NCBI GenBank assembly: GCA_964366875.1
Contig: CAYIVF010000001.1
Span: forward strand, 1 to 64,000
Source of the DNA: CAYIVF01 sp964366875
GTDB taxonomy: Bacteria > Patescibacteriota > Minisyncoccia > Minisyncoccales > Staskawiczbacteraceae
Reading direction: 5' to 3'
Length of the DNA: 64,000 nt
Below, piece by piece: positions 24,594 through 33,752 of the stretch; within the stretch, counting starts at the first letter, position 1; each line of letters begins with the position of its first letter. The notes below the pieces were generated by a model. The model was not told the DNA's origin and did no database searches. It saw only the letters and a list, made by a program, of their open reading frames with translations. The translations under genes were made by a program, and so were the position numbers.

Positions 24594-25817
24594 ATGTCTA
24601 GAGGTAACATTGTTGCCGGTTTAGATATCGGAACAGGCAGTATTAAAGCATTGGTTGCCCAAAAGAAAGGAAAAGATTGGGAGGTTTTGTCATATGCAGA
24701 AATTCCTTCATTTGGTTTAAGAAAAGGAGCTGTAGTTGACATAGAAGAAACTTCAAAGAACGTGCAATTAATAATGTCTGGAATTGAGAAAGATTGCAAC
24801 AGAAGAGTCAGCTCTGTGTTTGTAAATATTGGAGGCAATCATCTTTATGTTACTCCGTCTGACGGCATCATCTCTGTTTCCAGGGCCGACCAAAGAATTT
24901 CTAAAGAAGACGTTGAAAGAGTTTTACAGGCCACTAGAGCTGTTAATATTCCTTCCAATGAAGAGGTTCTTGATGTCTTCCCCCGAGAATTTATTATTGA
25001 CGACCAAAAAGGCATAAAACAGCCTTTAGATTTAACTGGCGTAAGATTAGAGGCAAAAGTTCTGCTGCTTTGCGTTTTTTCTCCGTATTTTGTAAAACTT
25101 ACTCAATCTGTTTTAAATGCTAAACTGCAGATTAATGATGTGGTGCCTTCTCCCTTGGCTGCTGCAAAAGCTGTTTTGACACCTCAGCAAAAAGAACTGG
25201 GAGTTGCCTTAATTGATATTGGAGCTAACACCACGAGCCTGGCGGTTTTTGAAGAGGGAGATTTGATACATCTTGCCGTATTTCCAATAGGGTCAGCTAA
25301 CATTACAAATGACATTGCCATTGGTCTGCGCACCGAAGTGCCAATTGCAGAATCTATTAAAAAACAGCACGGCACATGTATGTTTGCTAAAACAGATAAA
25401 GACAAAAAAGAGCAATCTCGCAAAAAAATTGAAGTTTTTGATAAATCGTCTTCACTGTCTTTCACAAAAAAGAACTTAGTGGATATTATTGAGCCAAGGG
25501 TTTCTGAAATTTTAGATTTGATTCAAAAAGAATTAAAAAAGATTGGCAGGCAGGAGCTTTTGCCCGGAGGAATTGTTTTAACCGGGGGCGGAGCTAAAAT
25601 TCCAAGAATAAAAGAGCTTACAAAAGATACTTTAAAACTTGCCTGTGAAATAGGCATACCAAAAGGAATAATGGGGTTAGAAGAAGATCCTTCATTGGCC
25701 ACTGTTGCGGGGTTGGCCTTAGGAGGGGTTGATTTTGATGAAGAAGCAGGTATACTGGGAGTTGCAAAGGGATGGGGCGCTAGAATTAAAAAGTTTTTCA
25801 GGGCCTTTATTCCTTAA
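24594..25817 (+). CDS. ftsA: Cell division protein FtsA
   Basis: A 407-residue actin-fold protein. Phosphate 1 is VAGLDIGTGSIKALV, phosphate 2 is ALIDIGANTTSLAVF and the adenosine motif is IVLTGGGAKIPRI; the SHS2/1C insertion is present. The C-terminus ARIKKFFRAFIP is a typical amphipathic membrane-targeting helix. It tethers FtsZ filaments to the membrane. ftsZ follows after six bases. Confidence 0.95.
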   Translation: MSRGNIVAGLDIGTGSIKALVAQKKGKDWEVLSYAEIPSFGLRKGAVVDIEETSKNVQLIMSGIEKDCNRRVSSVFVNIGGNHLYVTPSDGIISVSRADQRISKEDVERVLQATRAVNIPSNEEVLDVFPREFIIDDQKGIKQPLDLTGVRLEAKVLLLCVFSPYFVKLTQSVLNAKLQINDVVPSPLAAAKAVLTPQQKELGVALIDIGANTTSLAVFEEGDLIHLAVFPIGSANITNDIAIGLRTEVPIAESIKKQHGTCMFAKTDKDKKEQSRKKIEVFDKSSSLSFTKKNLVDIIEPRVSEILDLIQKELKKIGRQELLPGGIVLTGGGAKIPRIKELTKDTLKLACEIGIPKGIMGLEEDPSLATVAGLALGGVDFDEEAGILGVAKGWGARIKKFFRAFIP

Positions 25818-25823
25818 AGATTT

Positions 25824-26744
25824 ATGAATCCGCAAATTAAAGTAATAGGAGTGGGAGGCTCTGGCTCTAATACCGTTTCTCGCATGGCTAAGTTTAACAT
25901 TCAAGGCGTTGAACTTGTTGCCGTGAATACTGATGCTCAGGCCTTGCATTTTGTAAAAACTAAGGAGAAGATTCTAATTGGTAAAAATATTACCCGCGGT
26001 TTAGGCACTGGCATGGATGTTGTTTTGGGTAAAAAGGCGGCCGAAGAAAGCAGGCAAGAGCTATCAGAAAAATTAAAAGGGGCAGATATGGTTTTTATTA
26101 CAGGAGGAATGGGAGGCGGCACGGGTTCGAGCGCCGCACCAGTTATTGCCGAGCTCTCAAAAGGTCTTGGCATTTTAACTGTTGCCGTGGTAACAACTCC
26201 TTTTTCTTTTGAGGGCGAGCAGAGAAAAAAAGTGGCAGCGCAGGCCCTAGAAAGATTAAAAGCTCAGGTTGATTCTTTGCTAGTTATATCCAACGACAAT
26301 CTTTTAAAAATAATTGACGAGAAGACTACGGTATCAAATGCTTTTGAAATTTGCGACGGGATTTTACACGAAGCAGTGCAAGGCATCACTGATTTAATTT
26401 TAGTGCCCGGGATTATAAACATTGATTTTGCTTCAGTGGTTTCAATTATGAAAAATTCAGGTCACGCTCTTTTTGGAGTCGGCAAAGCAACAGGTGAAAA
26501 CCGCGCAGTAAAGGCAGCCCAAGCAGCAATTAATTCTCCTTTGTTGGATTTTTCAATCAAGGGAGCTAAAGGAGTTTTGTTTTCTGCTTTTGGAAACGAT
26601 ATAACTTTAAACGAGATTCAAGAAGCGGCAAAAATTATTACAGAAAACGTTGATTCAAAAGCGCAGATAATTTTCGGCGCAGTAAAAGACAACAGTTTGA
26701 AAAAAGGCGAAATAAAAATCACCGCAATCGCAACGAATTTCTAA
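25824..26744 (+). CDS. ftsZ: Cell division protein FtsZ, short form without C-terminal tail
   Basis: A 306-residue tubulin-fold GTPase. It has IKVIGVGGSGSNTV (T1), the T4 signature ITGGMGGGTGSSAAP, and the T7 region LILVPGIINIDFASVVSIM with its catalytic acidic residue. It ends IKITAIATNF, directly at the end of the globular domain. The usual flexible linker and the C-terminal peptide that binds FtsA are absent (family 350-400 residues). It follows ftsA directly. Confidence 0.96.
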   Translation: MNPQIKVIGVGGSGSNTVSRMAKFNIQGVELVAVNTDAQALHFVKTKEKILIGKNITRGLGTGMDVVLGKKAAEESRQELSEKLKGADMVFITGGMGGGTGSSAAPVIAELSKGLGILTVAVVTTPFSFEGEQRKKVAAQALERLKAQVDSLLVISNDNLLKIIDEKTTVSNAFEICDGILHEAVQGITDLILVPGIINIDFASVVSIMKNSGHALFGVGKATGENRAVKAAQAAINSPLLDFSIKGAKGVLFSAFGNDITLNEIQEAAKIITENVDSKAQIIFGAVKDNSLKKGEIKITAIATNF

Positions 26745-26814
26745 AAACAACACAAAATGTCCTAATTTCGGGGCATTTTTTATTGTTTTGCGTCTGATGG
26801 GACATGGGTCGCAC

Positions 26815-26873
26815 TTATCCACAGATTTAATATACAAAGTGGGGCTTGACCTGCTTTTTGCTTGGAGTAAAAT
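26815..26873 (+). promoter_or_regulatory. nrdD promoter with an upstream DnaA box
   Basis: TTATCCACA (26815-26823) is a consensus DnaA box, 22 bases before TTGACC (26846-26851), a 16-base spacer and TAAAAT (26868-26873). The leader of about 175 bases to ATG 27057 contains an AAATGGC/GCCATTT hairpin at 26878-26894. DnaA control of ribonucleotide reductase is known in other bacteria; here it is inferred. Confidence 0.55.
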
Positions 26874-27056
26874 ATAGAAATGGCTTCGCCATTTATGTAA
26901 TTAATCGCTCGGTTGGAATAAAAGTTTACTTTTATTCCTTCCTTACTCATAATTATAGTAATGCATTAGACCTCTTACTTAAAAATTTTTTATCCCGAAG
27001 ATTTTTAAGTTTTAAAATTAATAAAAGCCGTGAGGCATTTTTTTGTCCCCAATTTC

Positions 27057-30000
27057 ATGACACCAAGAAAAGAAAAAATAAAAAATCACATTGAAAAAGT
27101 ACAGAAAAGAGATGGAAGAATCGCTGATTTTGAGCAGCAAAAAATAACTGACGCTATTTTTAAAGCAATCACTGTAGCTGACCAGGGCGATGGAGTAAAA
27201 TCAAAAAGAGCGTCGGAAAAAGTTGCGCAAATTCTAAACAGAAGATTCAAAATAGGAGAAATCCCCAGCATTGAACAAATACAAGACATTGTAGAAGAAG
27301 TTTTGATACTAGAAGGCCTAGTTGATACGGCTCGCGCATATATTCTTTATAGAGAGCAGAGAAGAAGGATCAGAGAGATGGGTACGATTTCTGATGAGTC
27401 TTCAGAAAAAATTGATAGCTATCTAAAAGAGCTTGATTGGCAGATAGCTGAAAACGCCAACATGACATTTTCTTTGCAGGGACTGAACCAATATGTGGGT
27501 TCATTCATTTCTAAAAAATATTGGCTAAACAAGATTTATCCAAAAGAAATAAGGGAGGCAGCAGCTTCAGAAGATTTTCATATCCATAATTTAGAGCTGC
27601 TTGCACCGTATACATTTTTCGGGAGGGAAGTTATAATTGTTAAAAAAAATAACAGAATAAAATTATCCTCCTTTAAAGATATATATGAAGAGATCGAACA
27701 ACAAGAAATTTTACTGAATGAAAAAGACGGTGCTTGGGCAAAATACCCCGAGGGTTTATTTATACTAGATAATGATGGATGGGTTAAGGTTTCCCGGTTA
27801 GTGAGAAAAAATAAAGAGAGAGAAATGAGATTTATAAAATCTGAACAAGGTAGAAGCGTTATTGTTACCGATAACCATCCGTTTATAATAAAAAGAAACG
27901 ATAAAGAAATAGAAATAGAATCTAAAGATGTAAAAGAATCTGACCTAATTTTTTCCGCCGATATCCGTTATCTTTTAAAAAATGAAGGTCTTTTTTCGAA
28001 GAAATATATATACTTGGCCGAAGAATTGATTAATAAAAAACACAATGAATTTTTTCTTGAGGGATTTGACTGGCAGGATTTTGTCAATAATTGGGGCGGG
28101 TCATTGCAGGCAAAGGGGACACTTAGCGTTTCTAACGGAGCCAACAGCCTGGATAATTATTTTGAATTGACAGAAGATATTGGATATTTAGTCGGTATTT
28201 TCATAGCAGAGGGAAATTATCATAGCTGGAAACTGCAGATTACCAACAGCGACGAAGAAATTATTAAAAAAATTCAAAGGATAGGCGCTTCTATCGGAGT
28301 AAGGTCATATATTAACGAAAAGGAAGGCGCCAAAGCAGTTACCTTTAATTGCAGTACTCTAAAAATGATTTTTGAAAAAGTTTTTCAGATAAAGGAGCTC
28401 AGTAAAAATAAAAATTTGCCGCCAGATATATTAACTTACAATACAGATTTTATAAAAGGCATTATCGCTGGCATCATTGACGGAGATGGCAGTGTCCGCT
28501 CGCATAAAAGCAAGCATGACGATTCCTTGTCGCAGGTTTTGATTAGAGTCTCTTCGCGAACTTTGCTGGAACAACTATCAGTTCTTCTTCAGTTTTTCGG
28601 GATTGTGGCAAGAGACAGAATTAGTAGCGAAGATATTGGAAAGGTAAATATTTTTAGAGGGAAAGAAATTATACAAAATTATCCGATATACGGACTTTGT
28701 TTTTCAAAAAAGCAGGGAATTAATTTTCCTTCATTTAAATATCAGAAAGCGGCTGCTACTTCAAAACATTGGAGGGCAGAAGAATACGGATGGAATAAAG
28801 TTTTAAATAATAAATTTACCACAGTTGCTGATGAAGAAATTTTTGATATTACCACCGAATCTGGCACTTTTATTTGCAATGGACTGTTGGTGCACAACTG
28901 CGCGGGGTGGGACTTATACGATTTTTTAAAAAGAGGATTTGGCGGAGTTTCGGGAAAAATAGAATGCAAACCTCCAAAACATTTGGGCGTGGCTTTAAGC
29001 CAACTGGTAAACGTTTTATATACCTTGCAGGGAGAAACAGCGGGAGCCAACGCTGTTTCTAATTTTGATACTCTTTTAGCTCCGTTCATCAGGTACGACC
29101 ATTTAACATACAAAGAAGTAAAGCAGGCAATGCAGGAATTTTTATTCGGCTGCATGGTGCCAACTCGCGTTGGTTTTCAAACCCCGTTTTTAAATGTATC
29201 TTTGGATATAAAACCGCCCACATTTCTTGCAAAACAGCCGGTAATTATTAAAGGAGAACCGCAGAAAGAAACTTATGGCGAGTTTCAGGAAGAGATGAAC
29301 ATGTTTATCCGCGCATTTTATGAGGGTTTAATGGAGGGAGACGCGAAAGGCAGGCCGTTTACTTTTCCCATACCAACCGTTTCTATCGGTAAAGATTTTG
29401 ACTGGAATAATTCTAATTTAGATGCCTTGTGGGAAGCGACTGCAAAATATGGCATAAACTATTTTTCAAATTTTATACATTCAGATATGAGTCCAGAGGA
29501 TGCTCGCTCGATGTGTTTGGATTCCAAAGAAGAAATTTTGATAAGAAATTCCAAAAAAATTAAAAGAATGTCTATTAAGGAGACAGCTGATAACTATAAA
29601 GTTGGCGATTTTGATAGAGAAGGGTGGGCAGAATGCGAAAAGGAAAAAAACCTGGAAGTTTTATCTTTAAATCCAGACAACTTAAAAACAGAATGGTCTC
29701 CGGTAAAAAGATTTTTCAGAGTTTTTGATGATAAGGCTGTCGAAATTTTTACAGAGGATGGTAAAAGCGCTGTTTTTTCGCAAAAGCATCCTATGCCAGT
29801 TTTAACAGAGAGAGGTATTGAAATGAAATGGTCAAAAGACATAGAAAAAGGAGATTATCTTCTTTCTATAAAAAAAGCAGAAGATGTTTTAGCAAAGGAG
29901 TATCAAAAAATAAATGACTTGGACTTAGACAATGATTTGTCGTCTATTTTAGGATATTTTATTGCCGACGGAAATTATCTTTTTGAAAGTAGGAGAAGAT

Positions 30001-32915
30001 ATAAACATTATGGAGAACCAAGAGGGATGCAGTTTACATTTAAAACTGGAGACAAAGAAAACATAAAAACAATAAAAGGTTTAGTTAAAAAAGTATTTGG
30101 CATAGATTGTAAAGAAAAACAAGACCCAAGGTACAATACTTATTATTTATATATTTATAATACAGAGCTTGCAAGAAGGTTGCATAATGCAGGATTTAAG
30201 AAATACGGCAGATTACCTCAAGTCATATTTAATTCTCCCATAGAAGTTATCAGAAAATTTTTAGAGTTTCATTTTAAGGGTGATGGTTATAAAAAGAGGG
30301 GTGAAATTCATATCAATGATTTGGAACTATCAAGAGATTTAGTTTTATTATATTCTTTGACCGGTCAACCAGTGACCTATAAATTAAGGAAGAACAGCCA
30401 GGTTATACGTTTACAACATTCAAAATCTAAAATAAAAAAGAATAATGGCTGGTTAAATAACCCAATTCTATCAGAAAGAGTGCCGGGGTGGATGGGATTT
30501 TCAACATTTAAAGTGCCCGGTCTTACAAAATCGAGAATGGTAGGATTTGATGTATTAGAAAAATATAATGCGCACACAGAAAATAGTCTAAAAATTAAAA
30601 ATAGCGACATTTATGTTAGCAGAGTTAAAAATGTAAGCACAAAAAATTATAAAGAATTGAAAGAGTTTTATGATGTAGAGTTGGAAAAAAATCATTTATT
30701 TTTGCATTCCTTGGGACAAGTGTCTTTTAATTGTTGCCGGCTTCGTTTAGACAACAGGGAACTTTACAAAAGAGGCGGCGGATTGTTTGGTTCGGCCCCC
30801 TTAACCGGTTCAATCGGGGTTGTTACGATTAACATGCCCAGGATTGGATATTTATCAAAAACTAAAAAAGATTTTTTTGAAAGATTGGGCCACTTGATGG
30901 ATTTAGCAAAAGAAAGTTTGGAAATTAAAAGAAAGGCGCTGGAGAACTTTATGGATAAAGGCCTTTATCCTTATTCTCGCCACTATTTAGACGGAGTTAA
31001 GCTTTTAAGAAACTCATATTTTGGAAATCATTTTTCTACTATCGGGCTGATAGGAATGAATGAAATGCTTTTGAATTTTCTAGAAGAAAACATAGCTTCA
31101 AAAAATGGCAAGAAGTTTGCTTTAGAAGTTTTAGATTTTATGAGAGAGAGGATGATAAAATATCAAGAAGAAACAGGCAATTTATATAACTTGGAGGCGA
31201 CTCCGGGCGAAGGAACAAGCTACAGGCAGGCAAAAACAGACAAAGAAAAGTATCCGGATATTATTACGGCAGGCACCGAAGAGGTTCCATATTATACGAA
31301 TTCAACTCATTTGCCGGTGGATTATACTACAGATCCCTTTGAGGCGTTAAAACTGCAAGATGAACTTCAAACAAAATATACTGGCGGCTGCATAGAGGGG
31401 GGAAATAAGGTTTTAACAGATAAAGGATTGTTGCTCATTGAAGATATTGTGAAAAATTTTGATGAATTAAAACCTATCAAAGCGTTAAGCTATAACAAAG
31501 ACCAAAAAAATAGCGAATGGGATAAAATTTTGGAAGCAGTAAAAATTGATGTAAAAAAACATAATAAAATCAAGATAAAAGGAGAAAAAAACTTAGATAT
31601 TGTTACATCTGATTGGCATCCTTTTTTTGTTCTGAAAAGATTTAAGCCAAATCCCGCTTGCCCTATTTGCCACACAGAAACATTTACTCTTAAAGGATTT
31701 GCTGGTCATATTAGATGGTATCCAGATTGCGGTAGAAAATATCAGGATTTTCCCAAGTACCATGTAATAGAAAAAAGAGCAGATGAATTAAAGGTGGGCG
31801 ATTATATCCTGCAGAATTCATATAATTTATATCCTGAAAAAGAAACAGAGCTCAATAATGATTTAATGTGGCTCATTGGATTTTTTATCGGTGACGGCTC
31901 TATCTCAAAATATATTGATAATAGGGGCGGAAACAATTTAGAGAGGCATAAAATTAGGTTTTTTAGCGAGCACAAAGAAGCATTAAATAAAATAGTAGAA
32001 ATCCTTAATAAATATTTTTCTGCTGAAGTAAAAATTATTAAAAACGATAAAAGAAGCGAAAAACTTTTAGAGGTTGCAAGTTCTAAAAAAGATATAGTAG
32101 ATTTCTTTTTCAAATATGGATTTTGGGCAGGTGAAAAATCCAGCCGCATATTTATTCCTGATAAAGTGAAAAACAATATCAATAAAGAAAATATTTTTTC
32201 TTTATTATCTGGTTTAGCAGACAGCGATGGGCATATAAGCAAACGTGATGGAGATTTTGAATATTATTCTATTTCCCAAAAATTGGCTGATGATATTTTA
32301 GAAATATGTTCTATTGCCGGAATTATGTTCAGCAAGGCTATAAAAAAGACTAAAAGAAAAAACGAATTAGACATCTGGAGGATAAGAATACCCGCCTATG
32401 AAGTTACGAAAATAAAATCCCACCTAACAAACACTATTCATCTTTTAAGAATTAAAGAGAATTTATCAAACAGAAAGAAACGTTATTTGCCCGTTGTGAG
32501 AGTAAAAGAAGTTTCTAAAGTTGACGTAAAAGATAATCAATTTTACGACTTGATGACAGAAAATAACCACAATTATTTGGCAGGAAAAGATAGTTTAGTA
32601 TTTGTCCACAATACCGTCTGCCACTTGTTTTTAGGAGAGAAAATTTCTGACCCCCAAATGGCAAAAAACTTAGTCAGAAAAGTTTTTGAGAAATTCCATT
32701 TGCCGTATATAACGCTTACACCAACTTTTTCAATTTGTCCTACGCATGGCTATTTATCAGGAGAGCACTTTGAATGCCCGCAATGTACGGTAAAGCAGCC
32801 CTGCGAGGTTTATTCAAGAGTAGTGGGGTATATAAGGCCGGTTCAGCAGTGGCATAAAGGCAAAAAGCAAGAATACAAAGAAAGAAAAGAGTATAAGATG
32901 CCAGCTGCAGTATAG
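27057..32915 (+). CDS. nrdD: Anaerobic ribonucleoside-triphosphate reductase with three inteins
   Basis: One 1952-codon frame from ATG 27057. Removing three inteins (27612-28898, 29514-30731, 31389-32612) leaves a 709-residue class III reductase. Its parts are an ATP-cone (VQKRDGRIADFEQQKITDAI), EDFHIHNLELLAPY joined to CAGWDLYDFL, DARSM joined to CCRLRLDNREL, TKYTGG joined to TVCHLFLGE, a CPTHGYLSGEHFECPQC zinc site and the glycyl-radical end RVVGYIRPVQQW. It makes deoxynucleotides without oxygen, activated by NrdG, whose gene follows after 13 bases. All three inteins sit at highly conserved active-site segments, a usual choice for homing elements. Confidence 0.97.
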   Translation: MTPRKEKIKNHIEKVQKRDGRIADFEQQKITDAIFKAITVADQGDGVKSKRASEKVAQILNRRFKIGEIPSIEQIQDIVEEVLILEGLVDTARAYILYREQRRRIREMGTISDESSEKIDSYLKELDWQIAENANMTFSLQGLNQYVGSFISKKYWLNKIYPKEIREAAASEDFHIHNLELLAPYTFFGREVIIVKKNNRIKLSSFKDIYEEIEQQEILLNEKDGAWAKYPEGLFILDNDGWVKVSRLVRKNKEREMRFIKSEQGRSVIVTDNHPFIIKRNDKEIEIESKDVKESDLIFSADIRYLLKNEGLFSKKYIYLAEELINKKHNEFFLEGFDWQDFVNNWGGSLQAKGTLSVSNGANSLDNYFELTEDIGYLVGIFIAEGNYHSWKLQITNSDEEIIKKIQRIGASIGVRSYINEKEGAKAVTFNCSTLKMIFEKVFQIKELSKNKNLPPDILTYNTDFIKGIIAGIIDGDGSVRSHKSKHDDSLSQVLIRVSSRTLLEQLSVLLQFFGIVARDRISSEDIGKVNIFRGKEIIQNYPIYGLCFSKKQGINFPSFKYQKAAATSKHWRAEEYGWNKVLNNKFTTVADEEIFDITTESGTFICNGLLVHNCAGWDLYDFLKRGFGGVSGKIECKPPKHLGVALSQLVNVLYTLQGETAGANAVSNFDTLLAPFIRYDHLTYKEVKQAMQEFLFGCMVPTRVGFQTPFLNVSLDIKPPTFLAKQPVIIKGEPQKETYGEFQEEMNMFIRAFYEGLMEGDAKGRPFTFPIPTVSIGKDFDWNNSNLDALWEATAKYGINYFSNFIHSDMSPEDARSMCLDSKEEILIRNSKKIKRMSIKETADNYKVGDFDREGWAECEKEKNLEVLSLNPDNLKTEWSPVKRFFRVFDDKAVEIFTEDGKSAVFSQKHPMPVLTERGIEMKWSKDIEKGDYLLSIKKAEDVLAKEYQKINDLDLDNDLSSILGYFIADGNYLFESRRRYKHYGEPRGMQFTFKTGDKENIKTIKGLVKKVFGIDCKEKQDPRYNTYYLYIYNTELARRLHNAGFKKYGRLPQVIFNSPIEVIRKFLEFHFKGDGYKKRGEIHINDLELSRDLVLLYSLTGQPVTYKLRKNSQVIRLQHSKSKIKKNNGWLNNPILSERVPGWMGFSTFKVPGLTKSRMVGFDVLEKYNAHTENSLKIKNSDIYVSRVKNVSTKNYKELKEFYDVELEKNHLFLHSLGQVSFNCCRLRLDNRELYKRGGGLFGSAPLTGSIGVVTINMPRIGYLSKTKKDFFERLGHLMDLAKESLEIKRKALENFMDKGLYPYSRHYLDGVKLLRNSYFGNHFSTIGLIGMNEMLLNFLEENIASKNGKKFALEVLDFMRERMIKYQEETGNLYNLEATPGEGTSYRQAKTDKEKYPDIITAGTEEVPYYTNSTHLPVDYTTDPFEALKLQDELQTKYTGGCIEGGNKVLTDKGLLLIEDIVKNFDELKPIKALSYNKDQKNSEWDKILEAVKIDVKKHNKIKIKGEKNLDIVTSDWHPFFVLKRFKPNPACPICHTETFTLKGFAGHIRWYPDCGRKYQDFPKYHVIEKRADELKVGDYILQNSYNLYPEKETELNNDLMWLIGFFIGDGSISKYIDNRGGNNLERHKIRFFSEHKEALNKIVEILNKYFSAEVKIIKNDKRSEKLLEVASSKKDIVDFFFKYGFWAGEKSSRIFIPDKVKNNINKENIFSLLSGLADSDGHISKRDGDFEYYSISQKLADDILEICSIAGIMFSKAIKKTKRKNELDIWRIRIPAYEVTKIKSHLTNTIHLLRIKENLSNRKKRYLPVVRVKEVSKVDVKDNQFYDLMTENNHNYLAGKDSLVFVHNTVCHLFLGEKISDPQMAKNLVRKVFEKFHLPYITLTPTFSICPTHGYLSGEHFECPQCTVKQPCEVYSRVVGYIRPVQQWHKGKKQEYKERKEYKMPAAV
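27612..28898 (+). other. Intein 1 in NrdD, with LAGLIDADG endonuclease (429 residues)
   Basis: Inserted between LLAPY and CAGWDL. The start is TFFGREVIIVKKN, so the first intein residue is Thr (codon ACA) instead of Cys or Ser. Block B is VIVTDNHPFII (TxxH). LAGLIDADG helices are LVGIFIAEGNYH and IIAGIIDGDGSV. The C-terminal blocks are FDITTESGTFICN and LLVHN with +1 Cys. The His-Asn end is intact; see findings for the unusual Thr. Confidence 0.92.
29514..30731 (+). other. Intein 2 in NrdD, with LAGLIDADG endonuclease (406 residues)
   Basis: Inserted between DARSM and CCRLRL. Starts CLDSKEEILIRNSKK. Block B is VFSQKHPMPV (SxxH in place of TxxH). LAGLIDADG helices are ILGYFIADGNYL and FLEFHFKGDGYK. 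Block F is FYDVELEKNHLFL and the end is GQVSFN followed by Cys, so the penultimate residue is Phe rather than His. Confidence 0.92.
31389..32612 (+). other. Intein 3 in NrdD, with LAGLIDADG endonuclease (408 residues)
   Basis: Inserted between TKYTGG and TVCHLFLGE. Starts CIEGGNKVLTDKGLLLIED; block B is IVTSDWHPFFVL; block F/G is FYDLMTENNHNYLAG and LVFVHN followed by Thr. LAGLIDADG helices are LIGFFIGDGSIS and LLSGLADSDGHIS. A CPICHTETF ... PDCGRK segment after block B may bind zinc. All splicing residues look canonical. Confidence 0.93.
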
Positions 32916-32928
32916 AAATAGCGTAATT

Positions 32929-33651
32929 ATGATAATCGCTGGTCTCCAAAAAACAACTTTAATTGATTATCCAGGCAAAATAGCCTGCACGGTTTTTTTG
33001 GCTGTTTGTAATTTTCGTTGCCCGTGGTGCTATTCGGGGGAGCTTGTCTTGCCCGAAAAAATTATAAAACAACCAAGAATACAGGAAAAAGATTTTTTTA
33101 ATTTTTTAAAAGAAAGACAAGGCCTTTTAGATGCGGCTGTAATTTGCGGCGGAGAGCCAACAGTGAATAAAGATCTGCCAGCTTTTGTAGAGAAAATAAA
33201 GAAAATAGGCTTTTTAGTAAAGCTTGATACAAATGGTTCCAATCCGGAAATGCTAAAAGATTTAATCAAAAGAAACTTGATAGATTATGTGGCAATGGAT
33301 ATAAAAACAAGTCAAAAGTCAAAAGTCAAAAGTCAAAAGTTATTGTATGAGTCGATTATGACAGATGGGATTACAATGAATAAAATACGAGAAAGTGTAG
33401 ATTTTTTAAAGAAGGGTTTGGTTGATTTTGAGTTTAGGACAACCGTAGTAAATACAATCCACAAAAAAGAAGATTTTTTAGAAATTGCCAAATGGATAGG
33501 CGGCCAAAATGTAAAATATTATTTGCAGAACTTTGTGCCGGAAAAGACAATTGACCCAGAATTTGAAAAAGTAAAACCATTTGGCAAAGAATTCTTAGAA
33601 AACATTGCAAAAGAAATTTCTCCTTATTTTAAAGTTTGCCAGGTAAGATAA
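32929..33651 (+). CDS. nrdG: Anaerobic RNR activating protein (radical SAM)
   Basis: A 240-residue radical SAM protein beginning MIIAGLQKTTLIDYPGKIAC, with the 4Fe-4S motif CNFRCPWC (CxxxCxxC) and the GGEPTVN SAM-binding segment. It generates the glycyl radical on NrdD, encoded 13 bases upstream. A four-copy GTCAAAA repeat is embedded at 33311-33338. The family member is closest to the longer NrdG/PflA-like type. Confidence 0.94.
   Translation: MIIAGLQKTTLIDYPGKIACTVFLAVCNFRCPWCYSGELVLPEKIIKQPRIQEKDFFNFLKERQGLLDAAVICGGEPTVNKDLPAFVEKIKKIGFLVKLDTNGSNPEMLKDLIKRNLIDYVAMDIKTSQKSKVKSQKLLYESIMTDGITMNKIRESVDFLKKGLVDFEFRTTVVNTIHKKEDFLEIAKWIGGQNVKYYLQNFVPEKTIDPEFEKVKPFGKEFLENIAKEISPYFKVCQVR
33311..33338. 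repeat. Four exact GTCAAAA copies inside nrdG
   Basis: The heptamer is repeated four times and is read as SQKSKVKSQK after IKT, in a loop following DYVAMDIK. The third heptamer tandem repeat in this window located within a coding region. Confidence 0.95.
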
Positions 33652-33670
33652 CCTTTTAGTTTTCGTAAAA

Positions 33671-33714
33671 GTAAAATAAAAGAGCCTCCTGCGAAAAAAT
33701 TTCGCTGAAGGCTC
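33671..33714 (-). terminator. Terminator of orphan cassette gene A (33753)
   Basis: On the minus strand GAGCCT...CGAAA/TTTCG...AGGCTC forms a long stem with small internal loops, followed by TTTTATTTTAC. A 36-base tract rich in CTTGA motifs separates it from the stop codon. Confidence 0.85.
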
Positions 33715-33752
33715 AAGGTGTCAAGAGAGACAAGTCCTCAAGACTTCAAGGC

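Noticed and set aside
26815..26823. Replication origin
   Set aside because: Only single scattered DnaA boxes, no cluster and no dnaA, dnaN or gidA nearby.
27057..32915. Assembly fusion of several endonuclease genes with nrdD
   Set aside because: All three junctions restore the expected NrdD sequence exactly and each insert has intein terminal blocks.
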